The notes beneath the pieces were generated by a model. That model searched no databases. It was not told the origin of the DNA and worked only from the letters and a program-made list of their open reading frames with translations. The translations under genes and the position numbers were made by a program. Positions 17,650-27,312 of a stretch of DNA of 64,000 nucleotides are shown in pieces (position 1 is the first letter of the stretch; each line of letters begins with the position of its first letter). Origin of the DNA: CAVTND01 sp963735955 (GTDB lineage Bacteria > Pseudomonadota > Gammaproteobacteria > Burkholderiales > Burkholderiaceae_F); contig CAVTND010000016.1 of assembly GCA_963735955.1 (NCBI GenBank), forward strand, positions 186,001 through 250,000. The letters run 5' to 3'.

Positions 17650-19967
17650 ATGCACACCGCCAATCCCGACGATCTGCGCCGCGCAGCGCTCGACTATCAC
17701 GAGTTCCCCAAGCCAGGAAAGATTTCGGTCACGCCGACGAAGCAGCTCACCAATCAGCGTGATCTGGCGCTTGCTTATTCGCCGGGAGTGGCCGCCGCCT
17801 GCGAGGAGATCCATGCGGATCCCGCGACCGCATTCAAGTACACCGCACGCGGCAATCTGGTCGGCGTGATCACCAACGGCACCGCCGTCCTCGGACTTGG
17901 GGCCATCGGCCCGCTGGCGGCCAAGCCGGTCATGGAAGGCAAGGCAGTGCTGTTCAAGAAATTTGCCGGCATCGATGTATTTGATATTGAAGTCAACCAG
18001 CTCGATCCGGACAAGTTGATCGAGGCCGTGGCCGCGCTTGAACCGACGTTTGGCGGCATCAACCTCGAGGACATCAAGGCCCCGGAGTGCTTTTATGTCG
18101 AGCGCAAGCTGCGCGAGCGCATGAAGATTCCGGTGTTTCACGACGATCAGCACGGCACCGCAATCTGTGTCGCGGCGGCGGTGATCAACGGCTTGAAGGT
18201 GGTCGGCAAGGACATTCAGCAGGTCAAGCTTGTCGCCAGCGGGGCCGGAGCAGCTGCGTTGGCGTGCCTCGAAGCTCTTGATGGAACTCGGTCTGCCACG
18301 GGCAAACATCTGGGTGACCGACATCGAGGGAGTGGTGTACGAGGGTCGCACCGTCCTGATGGACGAAGACAAGCTGCAGTTCGTGCAGCGCACTACCCTT
18401 CGCACGCTGTCCGAAGTGATCAAAGGGCGCCGATGTATTTCTCGGCCTGTCGGCCGGCGGTGTCCTGAAGCAGGACATGGTGAAGACGATGGCGGCGCGT
18501 CCGCTGATTCTCGCGCTCGCCAATCCGACACCGGAGATCATGCCCGAGCTGGTCAAGGCAGTGCGCGACGACGCGGTCATGGCGACCGGCCGATCCGACT
18601 ATGCAAACCAGGTCAACAACGTCCTGTGCTTTCCGTTCATTTTCAGCGGCGCACTCGATGTCGGCGCCACGACGATCACGACGGCGATGGAAATTGCGAC
18701 GGTTCACGCGATCGCTGAATTGGCCCAGGAAGAGCAGAGCGACATCGTGGCGTCGGCCTATGGAATCGCCAACCTGTCATTCGGGCCCGAGTACCTGATT
18801 CCCAAACCGTTCGATCCGCGACTGATCACCCGCATCGCCCCGGCAGTCGCGAAGGCAGCGATGGACAGCGGCGTTGCCACGCGCCCGATCGCGGACCTCG
18901 ACTCCTATCGCGGCCAGCTGCAGCAGTTTGTCTATCACTCCGGCACCTTCATGAAGCCGATCTTCACGATCGCCAGGAACGCGGTGACGTCGGGCGCCAA
19001 GTCGCGGATCGTGCTGGCGGAAGGAGAAGAGGAACGAGTCTTGCGCGCGGCGCAGGTTATCGTCGATGAGCAGGTCGCGAAGCCGATCCTGATCGGCCGG
19101 CCGGGCGTGATCGAAAAACTGCTCGAGCGATTCGGCTTGCGCATGAAAGCGGGCGTCGATTTCGAACTGGTCAACCCCGAATCTGATCGCCGCTATCGGG
19201 ACTACTGGGAGACCTACCATCGCCTCGCCGCGCGCCGGGGCGTGACTCAGCAGTACGCCAAGATAGAAATGCGGCGGCGCCTGACGCTGATCGGCGCGAT
19301 GGCGATCCACAAGGGCGACGCCGACGGCATGATCTGCGGCACCTTCGGCACACACGGCCTGCATCTGGACTATGTCGATCAGGTGATCGGTCGGCGGCCC
19401 GGAGTCCGCGTTTACGCGGCGATGAATATCCTGATGGTGCCTGGCCGGCAGCTCGCGCTGGTAGACACACACGTCAATCTCGACCCGAGCGCCGAAGAGG
19501 TCGCCGAAATCACCGTGCTCGCGGCCGAGGAACTCAGGCGGCTCGGCATCTCGCCGCGGGCGGCCCTGCTGTCTCACTCAAACTTCGGGTCGAACGACTC
19601 ATCGTCGGCGGTCAAGATGCGCACCGCGCTCGAACTGGTCCGTCGTCAGGCGCCCGAACTTGAAGTCGACGGCGAGATGCATGCCGATTGCGCCGTGGAC
19701 GACGCTGTGCGGCGCTCGATCATGCCGTTTTCGACCCTCACGGGCGATGCGAATCTGCTGGTTTGCCCGAACATCGAATCGGCGAATATTGCCTATAACC
19801 TGCTGAAGGCCACGGCGGGAAACAACATCGCCATCGGACCTATCCTGCTCGGTGTAGCCAAACCTGTGAACATCCTGACGGCTTCATCCACGGTGCGTCG
19901 CATCGTCAACATGGCTGCGCTAACCGTGCTCGACGCCAACGCGATGCGGCAGCGCGAACTGCTGTAA
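17650..19967 (+). CDS. maeB: NADP-dependent malic enzyme with phosphotransacetylase-like C-terminal domain (frameshifted here)
   Basis: MaeB oxidatively decarboxylates malate to pyruvate. The frame opens at ATG 17650 (MHTANPDDLRRAALDYHEFP) with the malic enzyme motifs KYTARGNLVGVITNGTAVLG and FHDDQHGTAICVAAA. It then continues in the next frame (LLMELGLPRANIWVTDIEG) and in a third (MVKTMAARPLILALANPTPE). The last includes the phosphotransacetylase-like domain (FGTHGLHLDYVDQVIGRRPG). One extra base near 18271-18274 and one G too many at 18425-18427 explain both breaks. Corrected length is about 771 residues, normal for MaeB. Sequencing error is likely, because each side is perfectly conserved. 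Confidence 0.92.
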
Positions 19968-19980
19968 ACGCCGGCGCCGC

Positions 19981-21237
19981 GTGAGCGATCGATTCGCCCT
20001 GCGTACTTCGCCTGCGGCGCTGGTCCTGATGGGTGGCGGCGCGCGCGCCGCCTATCAGGTCGGTGTGCTCAAGGCAATTGCTTCCCTGTTGCGCGATGTG
20101 CGCCGTGGTGTCGATCCCAAGCTGGCACGCGCCCACAATCCATTTCCGATCTTGCTCGGCACATCGTCCGGCGCCATCAACGCGGCAGCACTGGCGTCCC
20201 GCGCTGATGACTTCTACGAGGCGGTCGCTCAGCTCGTTTCGGTCTGGGAAAACTTTTCGACCAGCCAGGTCTACCGTTCGGATGCGCTGGGCGTGATCCG
20301 CACCGGCGCGCGCTGGATGACCTGGCTCTCACTCGGCTGGACGGTGCGGCGCTCGATTCGCGCACGGCCCAAATCACTGTTCGACAACTCGCCGCTGCGC
20401 TCGCTGCTGACCAGCATGATCGAGCTGCCGCGCATCGCACGGGCGCTCGAGCATGGACACCTGCGAGCGCTGGCCGTGACCGCATCGAGCTATGCCTCGG
20501 GACGGAATGTCACTTTTTACCAGGCACTCAATGACTACGAGATTCCGGCCAAGCTGCAGCGTGTGACGGTCCGGGCCCCAATCACTATTGAGCATCTACT
20601 GGCGTCCAGCGCGATACCGTTCATCTTTCCACCCGTTGCATTGAGCCTGTCACAAGGGGCCGCGAGCGAGTACTTCGGCGATGGCTCGATGCGACAGATT
20701 GCTCCGATCAGCCCGGCTCTGACGATGGGGGCCGAGCGCGTGCTGGTCATCGGTGCCGGGCAGCTCGGTCGCCCAGGCATGCTGGGCGACGTCGATCCGG
20801 CCGTGCATCCTTCGCTGGCGCAGATTGCGGGTCACGCGATGGCGTCGATCTTCCTCGATTCGCTGGCAAGCGATATCGAGCAGCTCGACAAGATGAATCG
20901 CATCTCTGCGCAGCTGACACCGGCGCAGCGCCGCTCGCTCAGGCTGCGCGAAATCCAGTCGCTCGTGATTGCGCCGAGCCAGCGCATCGACGGGATCGCG
21001 GCTCGCTTTCTCGACACCTTGCCGCGGCCGGTGCGCGCCCTGTTTGAAGTGGTTGGTGCCAATACGCCGGGCGGCGCGGCGCTGGCCAGCTATCTGCTGT
21101 TCGAGCGTCCGTTTACGAGTGAGCTGATTGATCTCGGCGTGGCCGACACGCTGGCCCGTCGCGACGAAGTGCTCGCCTTTCTGACCTACAGCGGCACCGT
21201 GCCACCGCCCAATGCGCCCAGGGTCGTGGTGTCCTGA
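19981..21237 (+). CDS. Patatin-like phospholipase
   Basis: This 418-residue protein has the patatin oxyanion motif LMGGGARAAYQVG near residue 17, the nucleophile elbow GTSSGAINAAAL, and the catalytic Asp in YFGDGSMRQIAPISPA. Patatins hydrolyse lipid acyl chains with a Ser-Asp dyad. No signal peptide is evident, so it is probably cytoplasmic or peripheral. The GTG start at 19981 lies 13 bp after the maeB stop. The next gene's ATG lies inside its 3' end. Confidence 0.88.
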   Translation: MSDRFALRTSPAALVLMGGGARAAYQVGVLKAIASLLRDVRRGVDPKLARAHNPFPILLGTSSGAINAAALASRADDFYEAVAQLVSVWENFSTSQVYRSDALGVIRTGARWMTWLSLGWTVRRSIRARPKSLFDNSPLRSLLTSMIELPRIARALEHGHLRALAVTASSYASGRNVTFYQALNDYEIPAKLQRVTVRAPITIEHLLASSAIPFIFPPVALSLSQGAASEYFGDGSMRQIAPISPALTMGAERVLVIGAGQLGRPGMLGDVDPAVHPSLAQIAGHAMASIFLDSLASDIEQLDKMNRISAQLTPAQRRSLRLREIQSLVIAPSQRIDGIAARFLDTLPRPVRALFEVVGANTPGGAALASYLLFERPFTSELIDLGVADTLARRDEVLAFLTYSGTVPPPNAPRVVVS

Positions 21238-21640
21238 GCGATCTCGCCGCCGTGTCGCCGGAGTCCTGGCGGCTGCGGTGATCGCAATACTCGTCGTGCT
21301 GCCGGCGTGCAGCCGCGACACTGGCGCTCAGCTTGGGTCCGCCCAGGAGATCAGCGCGGCAGAGCTGCCCGCGGAAGCGCGTGCAACCCTGGCACTGATC
21401 AAGCGTGGCGGCCCGTTTCCATATCGCAAGGACGGTGCGGTGTTCCAGAACCGCGAGCGCCGTCTGCCCGCTCGGCCGCGTGGCTACTACACCGAATACA
21501 CGGTGTCGACGCCATCGGAGCGCGATCGCGGCCCACGCCGGTTTGTCGCCGGCAAGGGCTCGACCGGGGACCCGGCCACGGGCGGCGAGTACTGGTATAC
21601 GGCAGATCACTATCGCTCATTTCAGAGGGTGCGCGAATGA
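21212..21640 (+). CDS. Secreted ribonuclease of the barnase/RNase T1 (N1/T1) family, putative lipoprotein
   Basis: The protein has 142 residues. The N-terminal part is a basic stretch plus hydrophobic segment ending VVLPACS, possibly a lipobox. The mature part matches microbial guanyl-specific RNases: LIKRGGPFPYRKDGAVFQNRE, YYTEYTVSTP with the general-base Glu, RGPRRFV with the Arg, and YYTADHYRSF-like YTADHYRSF with the catalytic His. It overlaps the patatin end by 26 bp and its stop overlaps the inhibitor start (ATGA), a coupled RNase-inhibitor pair. Confidence 0.88.
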   Translation: MRPGSWCPERSRRRVAGVLAAAVIAILVVLPACSRDTGAQLGSAQEISAAELPAEARATLALIKRGGPFPYRKDGAVFQNRERRLPARPRGYYTEYTVSTPSERDRGPRRFVAGKGSTGDPATGGEYWYTADHYRSFQRVRE

Positions 21641-22034
21641 AGGACGGCACCGCGAAGCGCAAAGGCAGCGCATCGAGCCAGACGGTGCGCCCCCTGCGGG
21701 GCGCCGACCTGCCCTTGCTGCGGGCGCAATGCGAGCGTGAAGGAGGACGCTTCGTCGCCGTCGATCTGCGCTCCTGTGTGGATCGCGAATCGGCCTTGCG
21801 CGAGTTCGGGCGCGCGCTTGACTTTGCCGCAGCTGGTTCGGCGCCAATCTCGATGCGCTGTACGACGCGCTGACCGATCTCGACGGCCCATGCTGGGTCA
21901 TCGTTATCGAACTGCCGAAGGTCTCACCCCGCTTCGATCGCAGCAGCAGGTCCGCACTACTGGCTGTGTTTCGCGATGCCGCTGAATACCACTCCAGTGC
22001 CGGCAAGATGCCGTTTCGGGTCCTGTATTCCTAG
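21637..22034 (+). CDS. Barstar-family ribonuclease inhibitor (frameshifted here)
   Basis: The frame from ATG 21637 gives VAVDLRSCVDRESALREFGR, the barstar N-terminal half. Near 21835 the frame changes, and the remainder WFGANLDALYDALTDLDGP and later FRDAAEYHSSAGKMPFRVLY matches the barstar C-terminal half, ending at TAG 22032-22034. A net shift of -1 (one missing or two extra bases) explains it. Barstars bind and block barnase-type RNases in the cytoplasm before export. Corrected length is about 131 residues with a non-family N-terminal stretch of about 25. Confidence 0.85.
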
Positions 22035-22466
22035 CGCGGCATCATCTTGCTGAGTTCTGCCAGCGCGTCGTCAATTCCGCTGGCAGGAACCTGACCGGAC
22101 GGCGTCAGTCCGTCGATCATCTTTGGCAGAAGGTCGGACAGCCCGCCTGAAAGCTGGCCAAGATCCATGCCGCTGCTGGACGCCATCTCCTGCATGCGGC
22201 CCTGGCCCAGTGCCTGCATCAGCTGATCGGGCGAAATCGGCAGGTTCTGTCCAGTGCCGATCCAGGAGTTCACTTGCTGGCCGAGTCCGGCCCGCTGAAA
22301 CTGCTCGATCAGAGCAGCCAAGCCGCCGCCCTGTGCGCCAGCGCCGCTGCGCAGACCCTTGCGCAGACAGAAGTTGCATCATGATCTCGAGCAGGGGATT
22401 GGCGGCCGGCTGACCACTCTGTGGCTGGCCCGTCATTCCTGACAGCAAAGAGTCCAGCAGTCCCAT
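22031..22466 (-). CDS. YidB-type DUF937 protein (frameshifted here)
   Basis: ATG 22466 opens MGLLDSLLSGMTGQPQSGQP and NPLLEIMMQLLSAQG. After one extra base near 22350-22365 it continues AALIEQFQRAGLGQQVNSWI, then GTGQNLPISPDQLMQALGQG and ends KMMPR. This is the YidB family layout, with the conserved WIGTGQN-x-PIS segment. Function is unknown. It is tail-to-tail with the barstar gene, overlapping it by four bases. Corrected length is about 144 residues. Confidence 0.85.
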
Positions 22467-22515
22467 CTTTGTTCCTCTCGAAAACTCGGATCCGGTGCGC
22501 TTCCACACCGAACAT

Positions 22516-23256
22516 CTACGCCGCGCGAAAATCCCCGGCAGTTGCCTGCAACGCGGCAAGCGCGGCGAGCCCTGCGGTTTCAGTCCGCAAGATACGCGGG
22601 CCGAGCCGGACACAACGATAGCCGAGGCGTGTTGCCAGAGCGATCTCGCGTGCTTCAAAGCCGCCTTCGGGTCCGACTGCGAGCACGTAGGTTGGGTTGC
22701 CAGGCACCAGCGCGATCAAGGAGCTGTCTGCCTGCGCGTCCAGGACCAGGCCAAGCGCGCCTGACGTCAAGGGTTCTTGCAGTGCCAGTTCCAGCGTGTC
22801 GGCGGCTTCGACTGAGGGAACGCGGTTGCGGCCGCATTGTGAGCAGGCGGCAATCGCAATTTCCCTTAGCCGCTCGACCCGGCGTTCGCGCCGGGCGTCG
22901 GTCAGGCTCACGACAGCGCGCTGCGTAGGGGCGAGAACAATGTTGCGCACGCCCAGTTCAACCGCTTTCTCGATGGTCCAGTCGAGCTTGTCGGTCGCGA
23001 TCCAGGCTTGGACCAGCGTGACGGCAAGCGGGGACTCGCGCTCGATGGCGGCGTGGCCTGCCACCTTGGCGCGCAGGTTCGTGCCGCTTCCGACCAGACT
23101 TGCCTCGTACTCACCCCCGCGATTGTTGAACAGGACGACGCTGGCGCCGGCGCGCAGACGCAGAACTCGGGCAGCATGATGTGCAACAGCGGTCGGCAAT
23201 TCGACCTCGTCGCCTTCTGCGAGCGAGCGGTCCAGAAAGAATCGAGCTGAAGTCAC
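22516..23256 (-). CDS. rsmE: 16S rRNA (uracil-1498-N3)-methyltransferase
   Basis: RsmE methylates U1498 in the 30S subunit with S-adenosylmethionine. The 246-residue protein has an N-terminal PUA-like domain (RFFLDRSLAEGDEVELPTA, HHAARVLRLRAG) and a C-terminal SPOUT trefoil knot. The knot motifs are LAVGPEGGFEAREIALA and VRLGPRILRTETAGLAALAA. The start is GTG at 23256. It lies between yidB and the spermidine synthase gene, all on the minus strand. Confidence 0.95.
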   Translation of the reverse strand: MTSARFFLDRSLAEGDEVELPTAVAHHAARVLRLRAGASVVLFNNRGGEYEASLVGSGTNLRAKVAGHAAIERESPLAVTLVQAWIATDKLDWTIEKAVELGVRNIVLAPTQRAVVSLTDARRERRVERLREIAIAACSQCGRNRVPSVEAADTLELALQEPLTSGALGLVLDAQADSSLIALVPGNPTYVLAVGPEGGFEAREIALATRLGYRCVRLGPRILRTETAGLAALAALQATAGDFRAA

Positions 23257-23409
23257 CGGACGCGCAGTTTGCCCCAGTTCGCTTGCATCGCGTCAAGCGG
23301 TCCAGGGTGCAGCCGCCGTCCAGGTTCTCGATCAATGACGGCCGATTGGCTCAGAATGGTCTGGGCCTGTTGCCGCCGTCTGATCGCCGAATTGCCTGTT
23401 GGGTGGACC

Positions 23410-24720
23410 CTAGGCGACGCGCAGATGCTTGACGCGCTTCGAATCGCTCGGGGGATCGGCTTGAGTCAATTCCTGCACGAACACGGGCAGGGTGAACAGC
23501 GCTCCATGGACTGCAGGGTGGTAGTAGCGCAGCCCGGAGATGCGCCGATCACTCATCCGCTGCGCGATCGTCTCGGTGGTGAGCGCGCGGCAGTCGACAC
23601 TGTCGCTTGCCACCGCCAGGCACCAGAGCGAACCGTAGAGCGGAATGAACAGGGACATCGGCGCCACGTGCTTGAACACCCGGTGCAGATGGCCGGCATT
23701 CCGGCGCACGCTGTCGGCCTGGTACACCGGCGAGCCTAGATGCAGGGTCAGCATGCCGCCTGGCTTGAGAATGCGCTGGCACATGCGGAAGAATTCTTCC
23801 GAGTACAGCCTGAACGCCGGCGTATCGGGATCCGTCAGGTCGAGCACGATCAGGTCAAAGCGCTCTGAAGTCGACTGCACGAATTCGAATCCATCGCCGA
23901 TCTTCACCTCGAGGCGCGGATCATCGAAAACACCGCGATGAATCGATCCCAGCCAGCGCTTGGAAATTTCGATCACGACCGGGTCGAGTTCGGCCATCAC
24001 TATGCGCTGGACGCTCGGATGTTTGGCGAGTTCTTCGGACGAACCGCCGTCACCGCCGCCAATCACCAGCACCGATTCGGGGCTCGGATGCGAAAGCATG
24101 GCGGGATGCGTCATGCATTCGTGATAGAAGAACTCGTCGCCTTCCGATGTCATTAGTCGGCCGTCAAGCCGGAACGCACGCCCGAACTGCGGCGTGTCAT
24201 ACACCTCGACGCGCTGGTAGGGTGACTGGATTTCCGCCAGGCGCTCGGTCGCCGTATAGCCGTAGCCGGCGTGCGGGTTCAGCCAGTCGAACACCAGTTG
24301 CTGGCTTCCGGCCGCGCTTTGCGGTGTCGCGGTGTGTGGTCCGGTCGCCAGGTCCCCGCGTGCAATTCGGTTCACGACCTGGTTCTGAGGGCGGAACGCC
24401 AGCATCAAGGTCTGGAACAGCTGTTCGGCCTTGCCGGTATTGTCGTCCGTGAAGTTGCAGACGTAGACGTCGAGCGTTACGCCGCGGCGCTCGGGCCAGC
24501 TGTGGATCGCCATATGTGACTCGGCGAGCAGGATGGTGCCGGTAATACCGCCGGGCTCGCCGTTCCAGTCAGGAAAGGCATGCCACTTTTCGTCGACGAT
24601 GGTGAGCTTGGCGTCCAGCGTGGCCTTGCGGCACAGCGAGGACAGCGCATCAAGATCCGTCAGTAAGGCTGCGCTGCAACCGCATTCGAACAGATCGCCA
24701 GTCAGGTGAAGGCCTTGCAT
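23410..24720 (-). CDS. speDE: Fused S-adenosylmethionine decarboxylase / spermidine synthase
   Basis: One 436-residue chain carries two polyamine steps. Residues 1-120 are a class 1b AdoMet decarboxylase with the self-cleavage site LLAESHMAIHSWPE; Ser68 becomes the pyruvoyl group, His73 and Cys88 fit the processing residues. Residues about 145-436 are spermidine synthase with the AdoMet-binding GGGDGG (221-226), AELDPVVIE and LDLTDPDTP with the catalytic Asp. The product would be spermidine from putrescine. A short Ser/Ala/Gly linker lies around 130-140. A 14-base palindrome is 40 bp upstream of the start. Confidence 0.93.
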   Translation of the reverse strand: MQGLHLTGDLFECGCSAALLTDLDALSSLCRKATLDAKLTIVDEKWHAFPDWNGEPGGITGTILLAESHMAIHSWPERRGVTLDVYVCNFTDDNTGKAEQLFQTLMLAFRPQNQVVNRIARGDLATGPHTATPQSAAGSQQLVFDWLNPHAGYGYTATERLAEIQSPYQRVEVYDTPQFGRAFRLDGRLMTSEGDEFFYHECMTHPAMLSHPSPESVLVIGGGDGGSSEELAKHPSVQRIVMAELDPVVIEISKRWLGSIHRGVFDDPRLEVKIGDGFEFVQSTSERFDLIVLDLTDPDTPAFRLYSEEFFRMCQRILKPGGMLTLHLGSPVYQADSVRRNAGHLHRVFKHVAPMSLFIPLYGSLWCLAVASDSVDCRALTTETIAQRMSDRRISGLRYYHPAVHGALFTLPVFVQELTQADPPSDSKRVKHLRVA

Positions 24721-24759
24721 CTTCGTCCCCCAGCAGGTCCGCCCTAATCGACCTGAATC

Positions 24760-24773
24760 GCGACAATTGTCGC
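24760..24773. promoter_or_regulatory. Perfect 14-base palindrome upstream of speDE
   Basis: GCGACAATTGTCGC is a perfect inverted repeat centred about 46 bp upstream of the speDE start. Position and symmetry suggest an operator for a dimeric regulator. No regulator gene is adjacent. Confidence 0.35.
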
Positions 24774-25165
24774 AACCCCAAGATCCGGGACTCGCACGCT
24801 GTGGCGCGGCACGCGAGTCGCTGCAGCTTGCGCTGCCTCTGCTGGCTATGGCGGGAAGATGCTGCCTAGCGGCACGTTGCCGTCTCGCTCGCGGTGATTA
24901 TTCCGCCTAGCGACTCTGGCGCCCGTTGCTTCCTTTTTTGCTGTGTCCGGATCTGATTTCCAAGAGCCGCGCATAGTATCGGAAACCAGCCGGGATTAAA
25001 ACCGCCTGGACTGGAAGCCAGGGTCATTGGAGGTCTTCCTCGACGATGCTTTCGAGGAATTGAGATGTAATCAGCGGCGAAAACGCGTGTCGCGAGTGCG
25101 AGGCCGTGCCACCGGCAATGCTGGGCAGTTCGCGGTCAAGTGCGAAGAGGGTGGCGCGTCTGCTT
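24774..25165. other. Non-coding gap between speDE and tkt
   Basis: About 390 bases hold no convincing gene on either strand; the open frames here lack family similarity. The one clear structure is a hairpin at 25036-25059 (TTCCTCGA stem, 8-base loop, TCGAGGAA). Divergent promoters for speDE and tkt are expected here. Confidence 0.6.
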
Positions 25166-25174
25166 TGCTAAAAT
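25166..25174 (+). promoter_or_regulatory. Extended -10 promoter candidate upstream of tkt
   Basis: TGCTAAAAT fits an extended -10 (TGn plus TAAAAT), 80 bp before the tkt ATG. Extended -10 promoters tolerate a weak -35, and none is obvious. It would serve tkt and the overlapping gap gene. Confidence 0.5.
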
Positions 25175-25253
25175 TCGAATGTTTTCCCCCATTCGGTGTC
25201 TCGCTTGCAGGTCGCGCGACGGCGAGCACGCACAGGACTCCTTCCCCAACGCC

Positions 25254-27312
25254 ATGAATGACGCCATTGCAATGCGTGCGACGGTGGTCGCCGATCCCAG
25301 GTTGCAAGCGGCCATGGCGAATGCGATTCGCGCGCTGGCCATGGATGCGGTTCAAAAGGCGAACTCGGGCCACCCGGGCATGCCGATGGGCATGGCAGAA
25401 ATCGCGCTTGCTCTCTGGAGCGGGCACCTGTCGCATAACCCGGGCAATCCGCGCTGGCTCAATCGCGATCGATTCGTGCTTTCGAATGGCCACGGTTCGA
25501 TGCTGCAGTACGCCTTGTTGCATCTGACCGGCTACGATTTGCCGATTGAAGAGCTCGCACGCTTCCGGCAACTGCACAGCAAGACCCCGGGTCACCCTGA
25601 ACACGGCCTGACGCCGGGCGTCGAAACAACCACAGGCCCGCTCGGCCAGGGATTTGCCAATGCGGTCGGCATGGCGCTGGCGGAAAAACTGCTGGCGGCC
25701 GAGTTCAACCGGCCGGGCTTGCCGATCGTCGATCACCATACCTATGTCTTCCTCGGCGACGGTTGCCTGATGGAAGGAATCTCGCATGAGGCGGCGTCGC
25801 TGGCCGGCACCTGGCAGCTTGGAAAGCTGATCGCGATCTATGACGACAACGGCATTTCGATCGACGGCGAGGTCGAACCCTGGTTCACGGACAACACGGC
25901 CAAACGCTTCGAGGCCTACGGTTGGAATGTGATCGGGCCGATCGACGGCCACGATGTTGCGGCAGTCGACGCCGCGATCACGAAGGCCCGCGCATCGGCG
26001 GCACGGCCGAATTTCATCATCGCCAGAACGGTCATCGGGAAAGGTTCGCCGGGACGCGCTGGATCCGAGAAGGCGCATGGTGAAGCGCTTGGAGAAGCCG
26101 AAGTTGCCGCTACGCGCGCCGCGATCGACTGGCCACACGAACCGTTCAGCGTTCCCGACGAGATCTCCGCTGCCTGGAATGCCCGCGCCGCGGGTCAGGC
26201 GCGCGAGGCCGACTGGCAGCAACGCTTCGACACCTACGCGACGCGATTCCCGCTCGAGGCAGCGGAGTTCAAGCGCCGCATGCAGGGTGAACTGCCTGCA
26301 GACTGGAATTCTGCGTTGGCGACCGCGCTCGCCAGCTGCCGCCGAGAAACGCGAAGCGGTCGCCACACGCAAGGCGTCCCAGTTGGCGCTCGAAGCCCTG
26401 GCGCCTGAATTGCCCGAACTGATCGGCGGATCGGCGGATCTGACCGGCAGCAACCTCACCAAGTGGAGCAAGGCGCAGGCACTGCGACTGCAGGCCTTGA
26501 ACGGTCGGCACATCAACTACGGTGTGCGCGAATTTGGCATGTGCGCGATCGCCAACGGCATTGCGTTGCACGGTGGATTCCTGCCGTTCGCCGGCACCTT
26601 CCTGGTGTTCTCCGACTACGCGCGCAACGCATTGCGGATGGCCGCCTTGATGAGGCAGCGCGTCGTGTTCGTGTTCACCCACGACTCGATCGGACTGGGG
26701 GAAGACGGACCGACCCATCAGGCGGTCGAGCATGCTGCCAGTCTGCGGCTGATTCCGAACATGGATGTCTGGCGACCGGCCGATACGGCCGAGACGCTGA
26801 TTGCCTGGGCGGCGGCAGTGGAGCGCAAGGATGGACCGAGCAGCCTGCTGCTGTCGCGCCAGGCGGTTCCGTTCATCGCACGCACCGTTGACGCAGGCGC
26901 GATCCGCCGCGGCGCCTATGTCATCAGCGAAGCCGGGGGCGGCGTACGCAGTGCATGCGCAGTGCTGATCGCCACCGGTTCCGAAGTTTCATTGGCAATT
27001 GAAGCGCAGAAACAGCTGGCAGGGCAGGGCCTGGCTGTGCGCGTGGTGTCGATGCCTTCAACCACTGTATTCGATCGCCAGGACGCAGCTTACAAAACGA
27101 CGGTGCTGCCCGAAGGGCTGCCGCGTGTAGCGATCGAGGCCGGCGTCACCGACTTCTGGTGGAAGTATGTGCGTGCCGATGGTGCGGTGATTGGAGTGGA
27201 TCGTTTCGGCGAGTCGGCCCCGGCCGCCGCCGTGTACCGGCATTTCGACCTGACGGCCGACAATCTCGCGGCCACCGTGAAATCTGTTGTGGGGGGAAAG
27301 AAGAAGAAATGA
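25254..27312 (+). CDS. tkt: Transketolase (frameshifted here)
   Basis: Transketolase moves two-carbon ketol units in the pentose phosphate or Calvin pathways. The N-terminal half from ATG 25254 contains KANSGHPGMPMGMAEIAL, GHGSMLQYALLHLTGYDLP and FLGDGCLMEGISHEAASLAG, the thiamine diphosphate site. The C-terminal half in the next frame has NGRHINYGVREFGMCAIANG and HDSIGLGEDGPTHQAVEHAA. A single extra A at 26334 in GCCAGCTGCC restores AAAEKREAVATRKASQLALE. Corrected length is about 685 residues, normal for the family. As an essential-type gene it is very likely intact in the organism. Confidence 0.95.

Noticed and set aside
17650..19967. Programmed frameshifting in maeB
   Set aside because: Two breaks in one gene, no slippery site with downstream structure, and the same pattern in many unrelated genes point to sequencing error.
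25071..26516. Minus-strand open frame of 481 codons opposite tkt
   Set aside because: The plus strand encodes transketolase with conserved motifs in this stretch; the antisense product has no recognisable domain.
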